From contig NZ_AMQH01000014.1 in NCBI RefSeq assembly GCF_000300195.1, positions 42,250-106,249 on the forward strand: DNA of 64,000 nt, given 5' to 3'. The position numbers and the translations under genes were made by a program. The stretch comes from Clostridium tunisiense TJ (GTDB lineage Bacteria; Bacillota; Clostridia; Clostridiales; Clostridiaceae). The notes under the pieces are model-generated. The model ran no database searches and was not told the DNA's origin. It worked only from the letters and a program-made list of their open reading frames with translations. This document shows positions 1 to 8,562 of the stretch, in pieces; position 1 is the first letter of the stretch; each line of letters starts with the position of its first letter.

Positions 1-931
1 CTTCTTCACCTGCTCCAATTTTATTACCTACCATTATACTTGCTGCAACAGCAAGACCTATACATAATACCATGAACATGTTATTTATCGTAGTAGCAAT
101 TTGCATACTCGCAACTTCCTTAATTCCAATTCTTGCATAGATTACTGAATAAGTAGTCATACCTAAAGCCCAAACTAATTCATTTAAAATAACTGAATAA
201 GAGGTTTTAAAATAATTCTTAATAAATTCCAGATTAAAGTTTAAAAATTCCCTAAGTTTTCCTCTAATAACACTTTGAGGACTATATGCATAAACTAAAA
301 CTATAGCTGTTTCAACCAATCTAGCTATACTAGTAGCTAAAGCTGCTCCAGCAACTCCCATTACAGGTGCGCCAAAGTTTCCAAATATAAATATCCAATT
401 TAAAAAAGCATTTGTTAATACTCCAATTAAACTTGCAAACATAGGTGGTTTTGCAATGCCTGTACATCTTAAAGCAGTTGAAAAACCTTGAGTTATGTTA
501 GTAAGCATAAAGGTTATTGATATAATTCTTAAGTATTGAACTCCTAAGTCAATTATTATAACTTCATTGGTAAATACTCTCATAATAGATTGGGGTATAA
601 ATAGCGCAATTAATGTAAATATAACTGAAGCAATAGTTCCTAAAACTAAATCCAAGCCAAGTACTTTTTTAATACTGGATTTGTCTTTTCGTCCCCAATA
701 TTGAGCCATAAATATACTGGCTCCAGCATTTATCCCAGATAAGCAAAGCATGAAAATGAAAAAATACTGATTAACAAGTCCAACTGCTGCTATTTCATTT
801 TCTCCTAATCTTCCTATCATTACATTATCCACCATGTTTAATGAGGAACTAATTAAATTTTGAAGTGTTATTGGAATAACCAATGTAAGAATAGTTGTAA
901 AAAACTCTTTGTCTTTAAAAAGCCTTTTCAT
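1..931 (-). CDS. MATE family multidrug efflux transporter (partial, runs off the left edge)
   Basis: About 310 N-terminal codons are present on the minus strand and the C-terminus lies outside the window. The protein begins MKRLFKDKEFF and is a chain of hydrophobic segments. It contains the MATE signatures LVIPITLQNLI near residue 20, a GRLGENEIAAVGL-type segment near residue 42, and an ALRCTGIAKPP loop in the middle. Members export cationic drugs or metabolites using Na+ or H+ gradients in the cytoplasmic membrane. The ATG at 931 follows an AGGAGGGG ribosome binding site. A promoter, a palindrome and a terminator-like hairpin lie in the leader (see separate entries), so expression is probably conditional. 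The substrate cannot be told from sequence. Confidence 0.9.
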   Translation of the reverse strand, partial: MKRLFKDKEFFTTILTLVIPITLQNLISSSLNMVDNVMIGRLGENEIAAVGLVNQYFFIFMLCLSGINAGASIFMAQYWGRKDKSSIKKVLGLDLVLGTIASVIFTLIALFIPQSIMRVFTNEVIIIDLGVQYLRIISITFMLTNITQGFSTALRCTGIAKPPMFASLIGVLTNAFLNWIFIFGNFGAPVMGVAGAALATSIARLVETAIVLVYAYSPQSVIRGKLREFLNFNLEFIKNYFKTSYSVILNELVWALGMTTYSVIYARIGIKEVASMQIATTINNMFMVLCIGLAVAASIMVGNKIGAGEE

Positions 932-969
932 ACTACCCCTCCTTTTCCTATGTTATTGTACATAAAAAA

Positions 970-1006
970 ATAAAGCAAATGGGTGATAAGCCGCCCATCT
1001 GCTTTA
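970..1006 (-). promoter_or_regulatory. Terminator-like hairpin in the 5' leader of the MATE gene
   Basis: Read on the minus strand, AAAGCAgATGGG pairs with CCCATtTGCTTT and a T-rich run (TATTTTTTTAT) follows. The hairpin ends about 40 nt before the MATE start codon. The upstream amidohydrolase gene already has its own terminator at 1278-1309, so this one most simply acts as an attenuator for the MATE gene. Confidence 0.6.
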
Positions 1007-1024
1007 AGTTCTATAAATCATATA

Positions 1025-1040
1025 AAGTTATCGATAACTT
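1025..1040. promoter_or_regulatory. Perfect 16-bp palindrome at the start of the MATE leader (possible operator)
   Basis: AAGTTATCGATAACTT is self-complementary. It lies just downstream of the predicted promoter, at about +4 to +20. It may bind a dimeric repressor or fold as a short 5' hairpin. Confidence 0.5.
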
Positions 1041-1050
1041 GTACTAATAA

Positions 1051-1079
1051 ATTATAACCCAAAAAACTGTAGTAATCAA
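1051..1079 (-). promoter_or_regulatory. Sigma-A-type promoter of the MATE gene
   Basis: On the minus strand TTGATT is followed after 17 nt by a perfect TATAAT (1056-1051). The predicted transcript starts near 1044 and has a leader of about 113 nt. Confidence 0.6.
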
Positions 1080-1269
1080 AGGTATAAACTTACAATTTAA
1101 TGAATAGTTTTTTAATTTTTAAGTAGATCTTACTTACTTGAATAAATTTAAATCTTCACTTAGCTTTGATTACAACATTTGCTATTAAAGAAAGTAACCT
1201 TACTATAAAAACTTAGAAGTTAAATATATCCAATATACTTAACTAGAATCAAAATTTATATTATTCTAG

Positions 1270-1309
1270 AAAAAACTTATCTCCCCCAAACCTAAGTTTG
1301 AGGGAGATA
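1270..1309 (-). terminator. Terminator of the M20 hydrolase/YfcC operon
   Basis: On the minus strand TATCTCCCtCAAAC pairs with GTTTGgGGGAGATA and is followed by a TTTTTT tract, directly after the hydrolase stop codon. Confidence 0.85.
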
Positions 1310-1314
1310 AAATA

Positions 1315-2487
1315 TTATACTAAACTCATTTTAGCCTTTGTATCATTAAATTCTTGCTTTACCTCAGAGAGAATACTAGGATTATCAATTAAATCAAAAG
1401 CAGTTCCAGCAACTATTTTAGCTGCATTTATTACTGCATCGTGTCCCCTTTGAGTTTTTCCATCATCTAAAAACTCTTGTGAGTGGGATGAAGCATTTTC
1501 ATCTACGAAAGATATTCTTATACATGACCCTGGTATAATGTACATAACATTACCAAAATCTGAAGATCCAGTTTTTTCTCTTGCAGGCTTAATATTAGGT
1601 GCATTTATTAACTTTGCATTATTCATAACTACATCATTTAAGCAGTAAACTGGTACCTTACTATCCAAATCTTTCTCTCTTATAATCTCATAGGTGGTTC
1701 CAGTCATAAGTGCAGCACCCTTAACAATATCTTCAAATCGTTCTACTACTGACTTTAAATAGGAAGAATTATAAGATCTCAAGCTAAAAGAACCAGATGC
1801 TATTTTAGGTACTACATTATTTGGCCCACCTGCATCAACAACTGTATAATGCATTTTTGTATCTTCTTGAACGTGTTCTCTTAAAAATTCAACTGCTTGG
1901 AAGGTTAACAACAGGGCATCCAACGCACTTCTTCCCTGCTCTGGTTTTAAGGCTGCATGGGCACTCTTACCGTGGTAAATAACTTTAATACTGCTAGCTG
2001 CTAAGGATTTAATATCTACTTGAGTAGCGGGGCCACCATGCATCATAAGTGCCACATCTAGCTCTTTGATATAGCCCTCTTTTATCATCTTTATTTTACC
2101 GCCGCCACCTTCTTCTGCTGGTGTTCCATAAACTGTTAATTTATATGGCTTGTCCTTGTATAATTCTTTAATTGAAGTTGCAGCTCCAATAATTGCAGGA
2201 CCCTGCATATGGTGTCCACATCCATGTCCCATAGGCAATGCATCATATTCACATAAAAGTCCTATATTTGGTCCACCAACTCCATTTTCAAATATAGCTT
2301 TAAATGCTGTATCTAGGCTTCCAAGCCCTAGTTCAACCGTAAAGCCCTGTTCCTTTAAGTAATCTGTAAGTAATTTACTAGCTTTATATTCTTTAAAGGC
2401 AAGTTCTGGGTTATCAAAAATATAGTCAGCCATTGCTATTAAATCACTACTTCTATCATCTATATTCTTAAATAAGCTTTCTTTCAA
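1315..2487 (-). CDS. M20 family metallohydrolase (AbgB/aminoacylase-like amidohydrolase)
   Basis: About 390 residues. The metal-binding signature GHGCGHHMQG, the catalytic PAEEGGGGK segment and the C-terminal SSHSQEF histidine region mark an M20-type dinuclear-metal amidohydrolase. The family cleaves N-acyl or peptide-like amide bonds in the cytoplasm; p-aminobenzoyl-glutamate hydrolases are close relatives. An ATG at 2514 would overlap the upstream transporter gene. I prefer the TTG at 2487, which follows an AAGGGAGAG site 6 nt away and comes just after the transporter stop. The gene is coupled to the YfcC-type transporter, which suggests the pair imports and hydrolyses one substrate, probably a peptide or acylated amino acid. 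The substrate is not determinable. Confidence 0.85.
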   Translation of the reverse strand: MKESLFKNIDDRSSDLIAMADYIFDNPELAFKEYKASKLLTDYLKEQGFTVELGLGSLDTAFKAIFENGVGGPNIGLLCEYDALPMGHGCGHHMQGPAIIGAATSIKELYKDKPYKLTVYGTPAEEGGGGKIKMIKEGYIKELDVALMMHGGPATQVDIKSLAASSIKVIYHGKSAHAALKPEQGRSALDALLLTFQAVEFLREHVQEDTKMHYTVVDAGGPNNVVPKIASGSFSLRSYNSSYLKSVVERFEDIVKGAALMTGTTYEIIREKDLDSKVPVYCLNDVVMNNAKLINAPNIKPAREKTGSSDFGNVMYIIPGSCIRISFVDENASSHSQEFLDDGKTQRGHDAVINAAKIVAGTAFDLIDNPSILSEVKQEFNDTKAKMSLV

Positions 2488-2500
2488 TTTTATCTCTCCC

Positions 2501-3916
2501 TTACATAGGACCATATTTTATCATTTGTGCAATTACCATTAAGGTACATCCAACAGCTACCCATATAAGGAATAATTTCCCCATAAATTTCATCCATCTA
2601 TCGTATGGTATATTAGCTGCACCAAGTATTCCCATAAGCGCGGAAGATGTTGGTAGCACATAGTTTCCGAAGCCATCACCAAAGTTGAATGCAAGTACTG
2701 CTGATTGTCTAGTAAGTCCAACTAAATCTGCTAATGGCACAAATAAAGGCATAACAGTGTTAGCTAGCCCACTTCCTGATGTTATAAATAAGTTCAATAT
2801 TAGATTTGCTATGTACATTGCTGCTCCTTGTACATAAGCTGGTAAAAATCCTAAAACTTGAGCCATTCCATAAATGCATGTATCCATTATTTTACCTGCA
2901 GTTAGTATTCCTGAAACTGAACGAGCTAGACCTATAATCAACGCTGCTCCTATCATTTTCTTTGCACCTTCTACCATACACTTTGCAATCTTACTTGGCC
3001 CAAAACCAGCACATGCACCGGCTATTATACCCATCCAGATAAACACCGCAGCAGTTTCTTCTAAATCCCAATCAAGCTTTACTCCACCATATACAATAAG
3101 ACCCAGTAAGGCAAATAGTGTAACTATTACAAGCCATTTTCTTGCATCCATTGGCTTATCAAATTCTGCAGCCTCGCTGTTATTTGATTCATTTGCTATA
3201 TCTAAATCATACATATAACTGGATTCTGGATTAAGTCTAACTTTCTTTGCATACCTAATAAGGTAAATATTAGTTACTATATAAAATACGATAAAACATA
3301 TGGCTCTGTATCCTATACCTGAGTAAGGTGGTAACCCTGCTATATTTTGTGCTACTATAGTAGTATTTACATTTAATGTTCCTGTTGAAAATCCTACAGC
3401 ACCACCTAAAAGTATAATTCCTGCACCAACTATAGAGTCAAATCCTAAAACTTTCGCAAACATTACCATAACTGGTGCGAAGCCTATAAAAGTATTAACA
3501 CCTTGAGTTGTACAAATCAAAGCAAATATTAATGTAACAATTGGAATGAATATTGTCTCTTTTGAAGATAACTTTTTTGAAACCATAGCTATAAGAGACT
3601 GTAATGCTCCACTACTTACTATTACATTAAAAGCAGCTCCTGAAAATAAAATTACAAATATAAGACTTGCTGTCTCAATATATCCGCTTATAGCATAATT
3701 ACCAAGTTTAAAAATACTAACCGGCGTATTAGCTATAAATTTAAATGATTCTGCATCAATAACTTTTTTTCCAGCTGAATTTACTATTTTGTCATATTGT
3801 CCTGCTGGAACTATCCATGTGCAAATTGCTGCTACAAATACAATAAGAGCAATAATTACTAAGGAATGCGGCATTTTAAAGCTTTTTTTATTTTCTTTAT
3901 GAACCTTTTTACTCAT
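2501..3916 (-). CDS. YfcC family transporter
   Basis: 471 residues with about 11-12 hydrophobic segments after a basic N-terminal tail. The opening TWIVPAGQYDK motif and the later GSGLANTVMPL and NFGDGFGNYVLPTSSAL segments are typical of the YfcC / C4-dicarboxylate-anaerobic-carrier (DcuC-like) superfamily. It should sit in the cytoplasmic membrane and move a carboxylated or basic amino-acid-like substrate. ATG at 3916 follows AAAGGAG. It is transcribed ahead of the M20 hydrolase with only the hydrolase ribosome binding site between them. A LysR-type regulator lies immediately upstream on the same strand. Confidence 0.85.
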   Translation of the reverse strand: MSKKVHKENKKSFKMPHSLVIIALIVFVAAICTWIVPAGQYDKIVNSAGKKVIDAESFKFIANTPVSIFKLGNYAISGYIETASLIFVILFSGAAFNVIVSSGALQSLIAMVSKKLSSKETIFIPIVTLIFALICTTQGVNTFIGFAPVMVMFAKVLGFDSIVGAGIILLGGAVGFSTGTLNVNTTIVAQNIAGLPPYSGIGYRAICFIVFYIVTNIYLIRYAKKVRLNPESSYMYDLDIANESNNSEAAEFDKPMDARKWLVIVTLFALLGLIVYGGVKLDWDLEETAAVFIWMGIIAGACAGFGPSKIAKCMVEGAKKMIGAALIIGLARSVSGILTAGKIMDTCIYGMAQVLGFLPAYVQGAAMYIANLILNLFITSGSGLANTVMPLFVPLADLVGLTRQSAVLAFNFGDGFGNYVLPTSSALMGILGAANIPYDRWMKFMGKLFLIWVAVGCTLMVIAQMIKYGPM

Positions 3917-3959
3917 ATGAAAAACTCCTTTACAAATTTATCAAATCACTTACACGGCC

Positions 3960-3989
3960 GTATAACTTAGTGTAATTGTAAACATTCAA
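3960..3989 (-). promoter_or_regulatory. Candidate promoter of the YfcC-M20 operon
   Basis: On the minus strand TTGAAT (3989-3984) and TTATAC (3965-3960) are 18 nt apart. The -10 overlaps a half-site, GTATAACTT on the plus strand, that resembles the palindrome at 4024-4042. Confidence 0.4.
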
Positions 3990-4023
3990 AATATTTATGT
4001 AAAGGTTTTAAATATTATATTTA

Positions 4024-4042
4024 GTATAAGTTAAACTTATAC
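4024..4042. promoter_or_regulatory. Perfect 9+1+9 palindrome, candidate LysR-type binding site
   Basis: GTATAAGTTaAACTTATAC is a perfect dyad around 4033. It overlaps the last codons of the LysR gene and lies about 80 bp upstream of the predicted start of transporter transcription, a position usual for LysR recognition sites. A one-mismatch half-site recurs at 3960-3968. Confidence 0.45.
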
Positions 4043-4957
4043 ATCCCCACTAAATATGCCCTTAATTGAATTAATAATTTTATTAAAATTCTTAATTTCC
4101 ATTGAAACATTGGGGTATGCAATAACTAGTTCTGAAGTTATCTCATCCTGTATTACATTATAATATTCAACATTTTTTATGTGGGACATGTACTTTATAT
4201 AGCTTACTCTATTGAATCCGATGCCAAAATTTGCTGAAACTAGTTTCATTATAGTTTCTATATTTCTAATTTCTATAATCTTTTTAGGTATTATTTCTGC
4301 TTTTTCAAATAAAATATCACTAGCTTCTCTTAAGCTTTGTCCCTTTTGAGGCAAAATAAAAGTCTCTTCCTCTAATTCTTTAAAATCAATATATTGAAAA
4401 TTTCCATCCTCTAGCCACTTAGCTTTTCTTCTTAGTTTACTAGATGAGTTAACAGCTAAAAATAAATTATCGTTAAAAATATGTACATAATTTAAATCTT
4501 TTCTTCTTTTCATGCAACTATAAATAATCAAATCTAATTCGTAATTTGCAACCATAGCCTCTAATACACTAGTATTAGACTCAGTAAACACTAATTCTAT
4601 TTCTGGATAGGTCTCCCTAAAATGACTTGCAATTTCAGCTACTATATATGGGGATCTTCGGAGCTGTACTCCTACTCTTAATCTTCCTGTGGCACCTCTA
4701 AAAAAATTATGTAACTCGGTATTGAACTCACGTTCTAGGAAAAGCATTTCTCTAGCCTTTGCAACATATTTTTCTCCCATATAAGTTAATGTATAAAAAT
4801 TGCCCTTCCTTAAAAATAATTTAGCACCCAAAGTCTTTTCCAAATTGTTAATATATAGACTCAAGGCTGGTTGAGAAATAAATAATTTTTTTGCTGCCTT
4901 TGACATGTTACCTTCTTCAGCTAAAGTACATACATAAAGTTGTTCTTTTAAATTCAT
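4037..4957 (-). CDS. LysR family transcriptional regulator
   Basis: 306 residues. The N-terminal winged helix-turn-helix is clear: AEEGNMSKAAKKLFISQPALSLYINNLE spans roughly residues 13-40, including the SQPALS recognition helix. The rest fits the LysR effector-binding fold (GRLRVGVQLRRSPY near residue 92). ATG at 4957 follows GGAGGAG. It lies directly upstream of, and parallel to, the YfcC transporter and M20 hydrolase, so it most likely controls that operon in response to its substrate. A palindrome at 4024-4042 is a candidate binding site. The effector is unknown. Confidence 0.9.
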   Translation of the reverse strand: MNLKEQLYVCTLAEEGNMSKAAKKLFISQPALSLYINNLEKTLGAKLFLRKGNFYTLTYMGEKYVAKAREMLFLEREFNTELHNFFRGATGRLRVGVQLRRSPYIVAEIASHFRETYPEIELVFTESNTSVLEAMVANYELDLIIYSCMKRRKDLNYVHIFNDNLFLAVNSSSKLRRKAKWLEDGNFQYIDFKELEEETFILPQKGQSLREASDILFEKAEIIPKKIIEIRNIETIMKLVSANFGIGFNRVSYIKYMSHIKNVEYYNVIQDEITSELVIAYPNVSMEIKNFNKIINSIKGIFSGDV

Positions 4958-5586
4958 ATTGACTCCTCCATATATAAGTAAAACTAATACACTGTATAAT
5001 AAAAACTAATATAAACATGTTCACCTTTTATTACTAAATTCTAAGAAACCTTGGTTGTTTCTCATTCTATGGGCTATAAAATCTAAAGTTAAATATTAAA
5101 ATCTTACAATATTTTCATAAACCCTACTCACTGCCCCTAATCAAAAGCAGCTCTTACTACTTCAGTTAATAAAGCTTTAAACCTTTTTAGTAAATTTCAG
5201 CTTTTAAAACTACTTACAATTTTCTATATTATATTATATCCATGTATTTTAGAATAGAGGTAAAATTTCTAAGTTCATAATTAAAAACTAAATTCCGTTG
5301 GTATGCATAAGGATTAAACCTAGAGAAAATATTTTTAAAAACGGCTTTCTAATAAAATCTATAAATAAAAACAGGTAACAGATATTACCTATGCCTTCAC
5401 CATTAATCCCCTTCAAAAAAAGAAAAGAAAAGAGGCAAGATAAACTCTCCTCTTCGATTCACCTTATACTCTTTTAATTTAAATTTCGTCCCACAAGAAA
5501 CGTACTCTTAAATGTTTTTAAACTTTCAGCTTATTTTGATTTTCATGATTGATATAATTGAATAATATTAAGCTTGGAATTATTTA
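4958..5586. other. Intergenic region of about 630 bp, no gene seen
   Basis: AT-rich and without a credible reading frame. Two terminator-like hairpins facing minus are visible: 5373-5390 (AGGTAA/TTACCT, then GTTTTTATTT on the minus strand) and 5430-5454 (AAGAGG/CCTCTT, then a T/C-rich run). Either could end transcription of the gene at 5587. Confidence 0.5.
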
Positions 5587-6657
5587 TTACTTCAATTTTA
5601 ACTCAGTATAAACAGGATTATGATCTGAATTATTAAACTCTAGATTTATTCCTTTTGTATTAATTATTTCTACATTTGGTGAAATAAGAAACCCATCGAT
5701 AACACTAAGAAAATTAACATCTTCTTTATAGGGTATATCAACAGTTCTATTTGATGGAACAGTTTTATCAGCAGCCCATTTATATCCCTCTAGTGTAAAA
5801 TCTTCAGGAATAGTTTTTAGCCACTGAGGGTACTGCTGCTTAGTGTTAAATACTGATGGATCTGTACCTGGTATTACGTGATTCCAATCTCCTCCCACTA
5901 CAACATAATTACCTTTTTTAAATTCCTTTTGCATATATTCATTTAAAAATCCAAGTTGCTGCTTTCTTATAATACCACCCTTATCATAGGCAGACAGATG
6001 TGCATTTACTAGAATAAGTTCTTTTCCTCCCTCTACTGGGATTCGATTTTCCTGAATACACCTATCTAGGTCAGCTAATTGTCTTAAAAAAGCTTCTGTT
6101 CCAGGAAGACTATATCTGGTTGAAGATTCAATATTATATTTAGACATTGTTAATAGTCCGCTTTGCACACTTCCATGTGGCTTTGAGATTGGTATTGGAA
6201 CCCAAAGCACCTTGTAATTCAGCGCAAAGGTTAAAGCATAGTCTTTCAAATTACTCTTCATAAAATCAATTTCATTAACCTTAAAGCTTCGCGTTGATTT
6301 CTTATCAACTTCTTGAAGCATAATAAAATCAGCATTCTTAGACTTTAAGAATTCAGACACCTTAGTTATGTTTTCTATGGTCTTTTCCTTGCTCTTAGAT
6401 CTAGAACCTACTCCCCCATCCATGAAAAAGTCTTGTTCTTTATCCATTCCTCCATACCCTATATTAAATGTAATTATAGAAAAGGGATTATCCTTTTTTA
6501 TTATTTCCTTTTTATTATTGTCTACCTCTAATTTAACTGCTTGGTCTGGTCGATAATCTGTAATAATCATCATAAGTAAATATACACCAAATAAAATTGC
6601 AGGTATCAAAATAATTGTCAAAATTATTTTAAAAAGTTTAGATTTTAATATTCCCAT
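5587..6657 (-). CDS. Membrane-anchored endonuclease/exonuclease/phosphatase family protein
   Basis: 356 residues. A single N-terminal hydrophobic segment (about residues 8-32) follows a basic start and looks like an uncleaved signal anchor, putting the catalytic domain outside. Family motifs are present: FSIITFNIGYG at the first strand, MLQEVD with the metal-binding Glu, NAHLSAYD, VVGGDWNH, and SDHNPVYTEL at the C-terminus with the catalytic Asp-His. The fold serves nucleases, phosphoinositide phosphatases and sphingomyelinases, so the substrate is open. Translation starts at ATG 6657 after an AGAGGGGGGAG site. It is apparently monocistronic. Confidence 0.85.
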   Translation of the reverse strand: MGILKSKLFKIILTIILIPAILFGVYLLMMIITDYRPDQAVKLEVDNNKKEIIKKDNPFSIITFNIGYGGMDKEQDFFMDGGVGSRSKSKEKTIENITKVSEFLKSKNADFIMLQEVDKKSTRSFKVNEIDFMKSNLKDYALTFALNYKVLWVPIPISKPHGSVQSGLLTMSKYNIESSTRYSLPGTEAFLRQLADLDRCIQENRIPVEGGKELILVNAHLSAYDKGGIIRKQQLGFLNEYMQKEFKKGNYVVVGGDWNHVIPGTDPSVFNTKQQYPQWLKTIPEDFTLEGYKWAADKTVPSNRTVDIPYKEDVNFLSVIDGFLISPNVEIINTKGINLEFNNSDHNPVYTELKLK

Positions 6658-6830
6658 AATACTCCCCCCTCTACTTCTATTAATTTATCTATACTTTGTA
6701 AGTTTATGTTTGTTTTACATCTTCAAAACTTTATCTCCAATGATTATATATTTAACCATATAATACTACAATACATTTAACATATATTATGAATTTTTTA
6801 CATAACTTTATATTTCAACATCTTTTTTCA

Positions 6831-6865
6831 TTGACAACACATCTATAATTGTATACGGTACAATT
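6831..6865 (+). promoter_or_regulatory. TTGACA with adjoining dyad, possible promoter/operator
   Basis: TTGACA at 6831-6836 is followed by AATTGTA-tacgg-TACAATT (6847-6865), a perfect 7-bp inverted repeat. It lies about 140 bp upstream of the broken nitroreductase frame and could be its old regulated promoter. No clear -10 element was found. Confidence 0.3.
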
Positions 6866-7005
6866 GTTTCCAATTATATTTATTGTTAGAAAAAATAAAC
6901 TACATCATCCAACCTACTAAGATAATCATACATTTATAATATTTTAGTAAAAAAAGGATTGTGGGGTTCCTTCAATAATCTAAAAAATTACACAAGGAGA
7001 ATCAT

Positions 7006-7329
7006 ATGAATATTAATTTTCCGATTGAAGAAGCCGACAATCTTGCCTTTCCATTAGAGATGGTTAGATTAGCACCATAAGAATCAAATAAACAGCCATG
7101 AAAAATTCTTACAAAAGATGATGTCTGCCATTTCTATGGATATAAAGAACCACGATATAGCGATGCATTACCATACGATATCCAAAGAATAGATATGGGA
7201 ATTTCAGCTACACATTTTGATTTTCCCGTAAAAGAAAAAGGTTTTAAAGTTCATTTTCATACAGCATGTCAACCAAAGTTAGATTTACCTGAGTATATGA
7301 AATATATCTTTTCTTGGATAAGGAAATAA
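7006..7329 (+). pseudogene. Nitroreductase C-terminal half with two in-frame stops
   Basis: One frame of 107 codons after AAGGAG and ATG reads FPLEMVRLAP*ESNKQP*KIL, then VCHFYGY and IQRIDMGISATHF, ending SWIRK. This matches the second half of a nitroreductase like the intact one at 28888-29754, where APSAINSQPWRF and INKIDLGIALCHL occupy the same places. The stops are TAA (7078-7080) in place of a Ser and TGA (7099-7101) in place of the conserved Trp. The usual N-terminal half is missing. It is a non-functional remnant by sequence. The neighbouring peroxiredoxin frame is damaged in the same way. Confidence 0.75.
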
Positions 7330-7379
7330 AAAGTATCATACTCAATAAATAATCATAATGAAACTATGAGATGGTAAAA

Positions 7380-7841
7380 ATGGCTAGTATAGAATCAAAT
7401 AAAGAAGCACCAGACTTTGAAATTAAAGACTTCACAGGAGATAATTTTAAACTTTCTAACTTCAGAGGAAAGAGTAATATTCTTATTGTACTGAATAGAG
7501 TATTTATTTGACCTTTTTGCAGAAAGCATATGAAGCAGTTGCATCAAGATTATAATAAATTCGCTGATAAAGATACGGTAATAGTTGCAATCGGACCTGA
7601 AAATGCAAATAGCTTCAAAACTTACTGGGAAGAAAATAGTCTTAAATTCTACGGTATTCCCAATAGTAAACAATCAGTTCTCAAACTTTATGATCAGAAA
7701 ATAAATATATTTTAACTAGGACAAATGCCAGCACAGATGTTAGTAGATAAAGATGGAATGCTGAGATATGTTCACTACGGACACTCTATGAAGGATATTT
7801 CTGAAAACTCTGAAATATTTGAACTAATAGATACATTATAG
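7380..7841 (+). pseudogene. AhpC/TSA-type peroxiredoxin with two in-frame stops
   Basis: A continuous frame of 153 codons begins MASIESNKEAPDFEIKDFTG, the usual thioredoxin-fold peroxiredoxin opening, and carries PFCRKHMKQL with the peroxidatic-type Cys, then QMPAQMLVDKDG. TGA at 7509-7511 falls where Trp is expected before PFC, and TAA at 7713-7715 falls before LGQMPAQ. A second Trp in the same frame (TYWEEN) still uses TGG, so this is mutation rather than a changed genetic code. It sits about 50 bp downstream of the nitroreductase remnant; together they look like a former redox operon. Confidence 0.75.
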
Positions 7842-7900
7842 ACTTTGATAAAATAATATCTAAAAAGAGTTATAAAGGAATATTTGCAAATTTTGGAAGG

Positions 7901-8494
7901 TTATTTTGCTACTATTCCTTTAAGTCTTTGAAGCTCTAAATGTTTCAAATCATGGGACAACACCTGAAAATACACTACGCCGTAATCTCCACAAAGCACA
8001 CTAATTAATCCTCTTACAATCTCTGATAATGTTGAACTTTCAAGCCTTGTTTCAAATCTTGTAGGAGCTGCTTCATCAGTACTTTTTACTTCTCTAAAAT
8101 TAGTGGACTTATAATTGGCAAAATAATTAAAGCATGGATAATACTTAAAAGTACCCTTCCTGCTTTAACATATGCTCTAGTTATATATGCTTCTGGTGAT
8201 AATATAATATCTGCTGATTTTAAATCTGCTATCAGCTTTTTCTTTTTATAATCATTTATTTTGATGTACTTAGAAAACTTAGTTGAAAGTTCTAAAATAA
8301 ATACATTAAAATTCTTCACTTTTTTCTTTTCTATTTTCTCTTCTATTAATGCTTAAAACTACTTTTGAAGCATTATAACTTGGTAGTTTTAAATAATTTG
8401 CCAAGATTATATAGGTTCCAAAGGAGAATAAGCATGCAAAAATAAATAGAATTATTAACACATAATCACACCTTCCTGTAAAAATAAAAAACAA
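7901..8494 (-). pseudogene. TadC/GspF-like membrane protein remnant (frameshifts and internal deletion)
   Basis: Three minus-strand pieces in different frames join into one degraded protein. The first (8494-8306) has an N-terminal membrane segment and ends INRRENRKEKSEEF. The second (8319-8086) reads LSTKFSKYIKINDYKKKKL, then SADIILSPEAYITRAYVKAG and a hydrophobic helix. The third (about 8100-7901) reads APTRFETRLESSTLSEIVRG and QVLSHDLKHLELQRLKG. From memory of the family, these fit a type II secretion F/TadC-like protein found in clostridial mobile elements. Roughly 90 residues between pieces two and three seem to be missing. It marks decayed mobile DNA. Confidence 0.6.
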
Positions 8495-8535
8495 AGTCCT
8501 ATAAAACTATATATAATATTATAGGACTTTGTTTT
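8488..8535 (-). terminator. Strong terminator of the HEPN gene
   Basis: A perfect 17-bp stem (8488-8504 with 8519-8535, containing AAACAAAGTCCTATAA) is followed on the minus strand by TTTTTATTTT. It is symmetrical enough to work on both strands. Confidence 0.85.
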
Positions 8536-8562
8536 ATAGTATGAATTTTTTATAAGTAAAAT

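Noticed and set aside
7078..7715. Genetic-code change (TGA = Trp) in the redox gene pair
   Set aside because: TGG is also used for Trp in the same frames, TAA stops are present too, and flanking genes use TGA as a stop.
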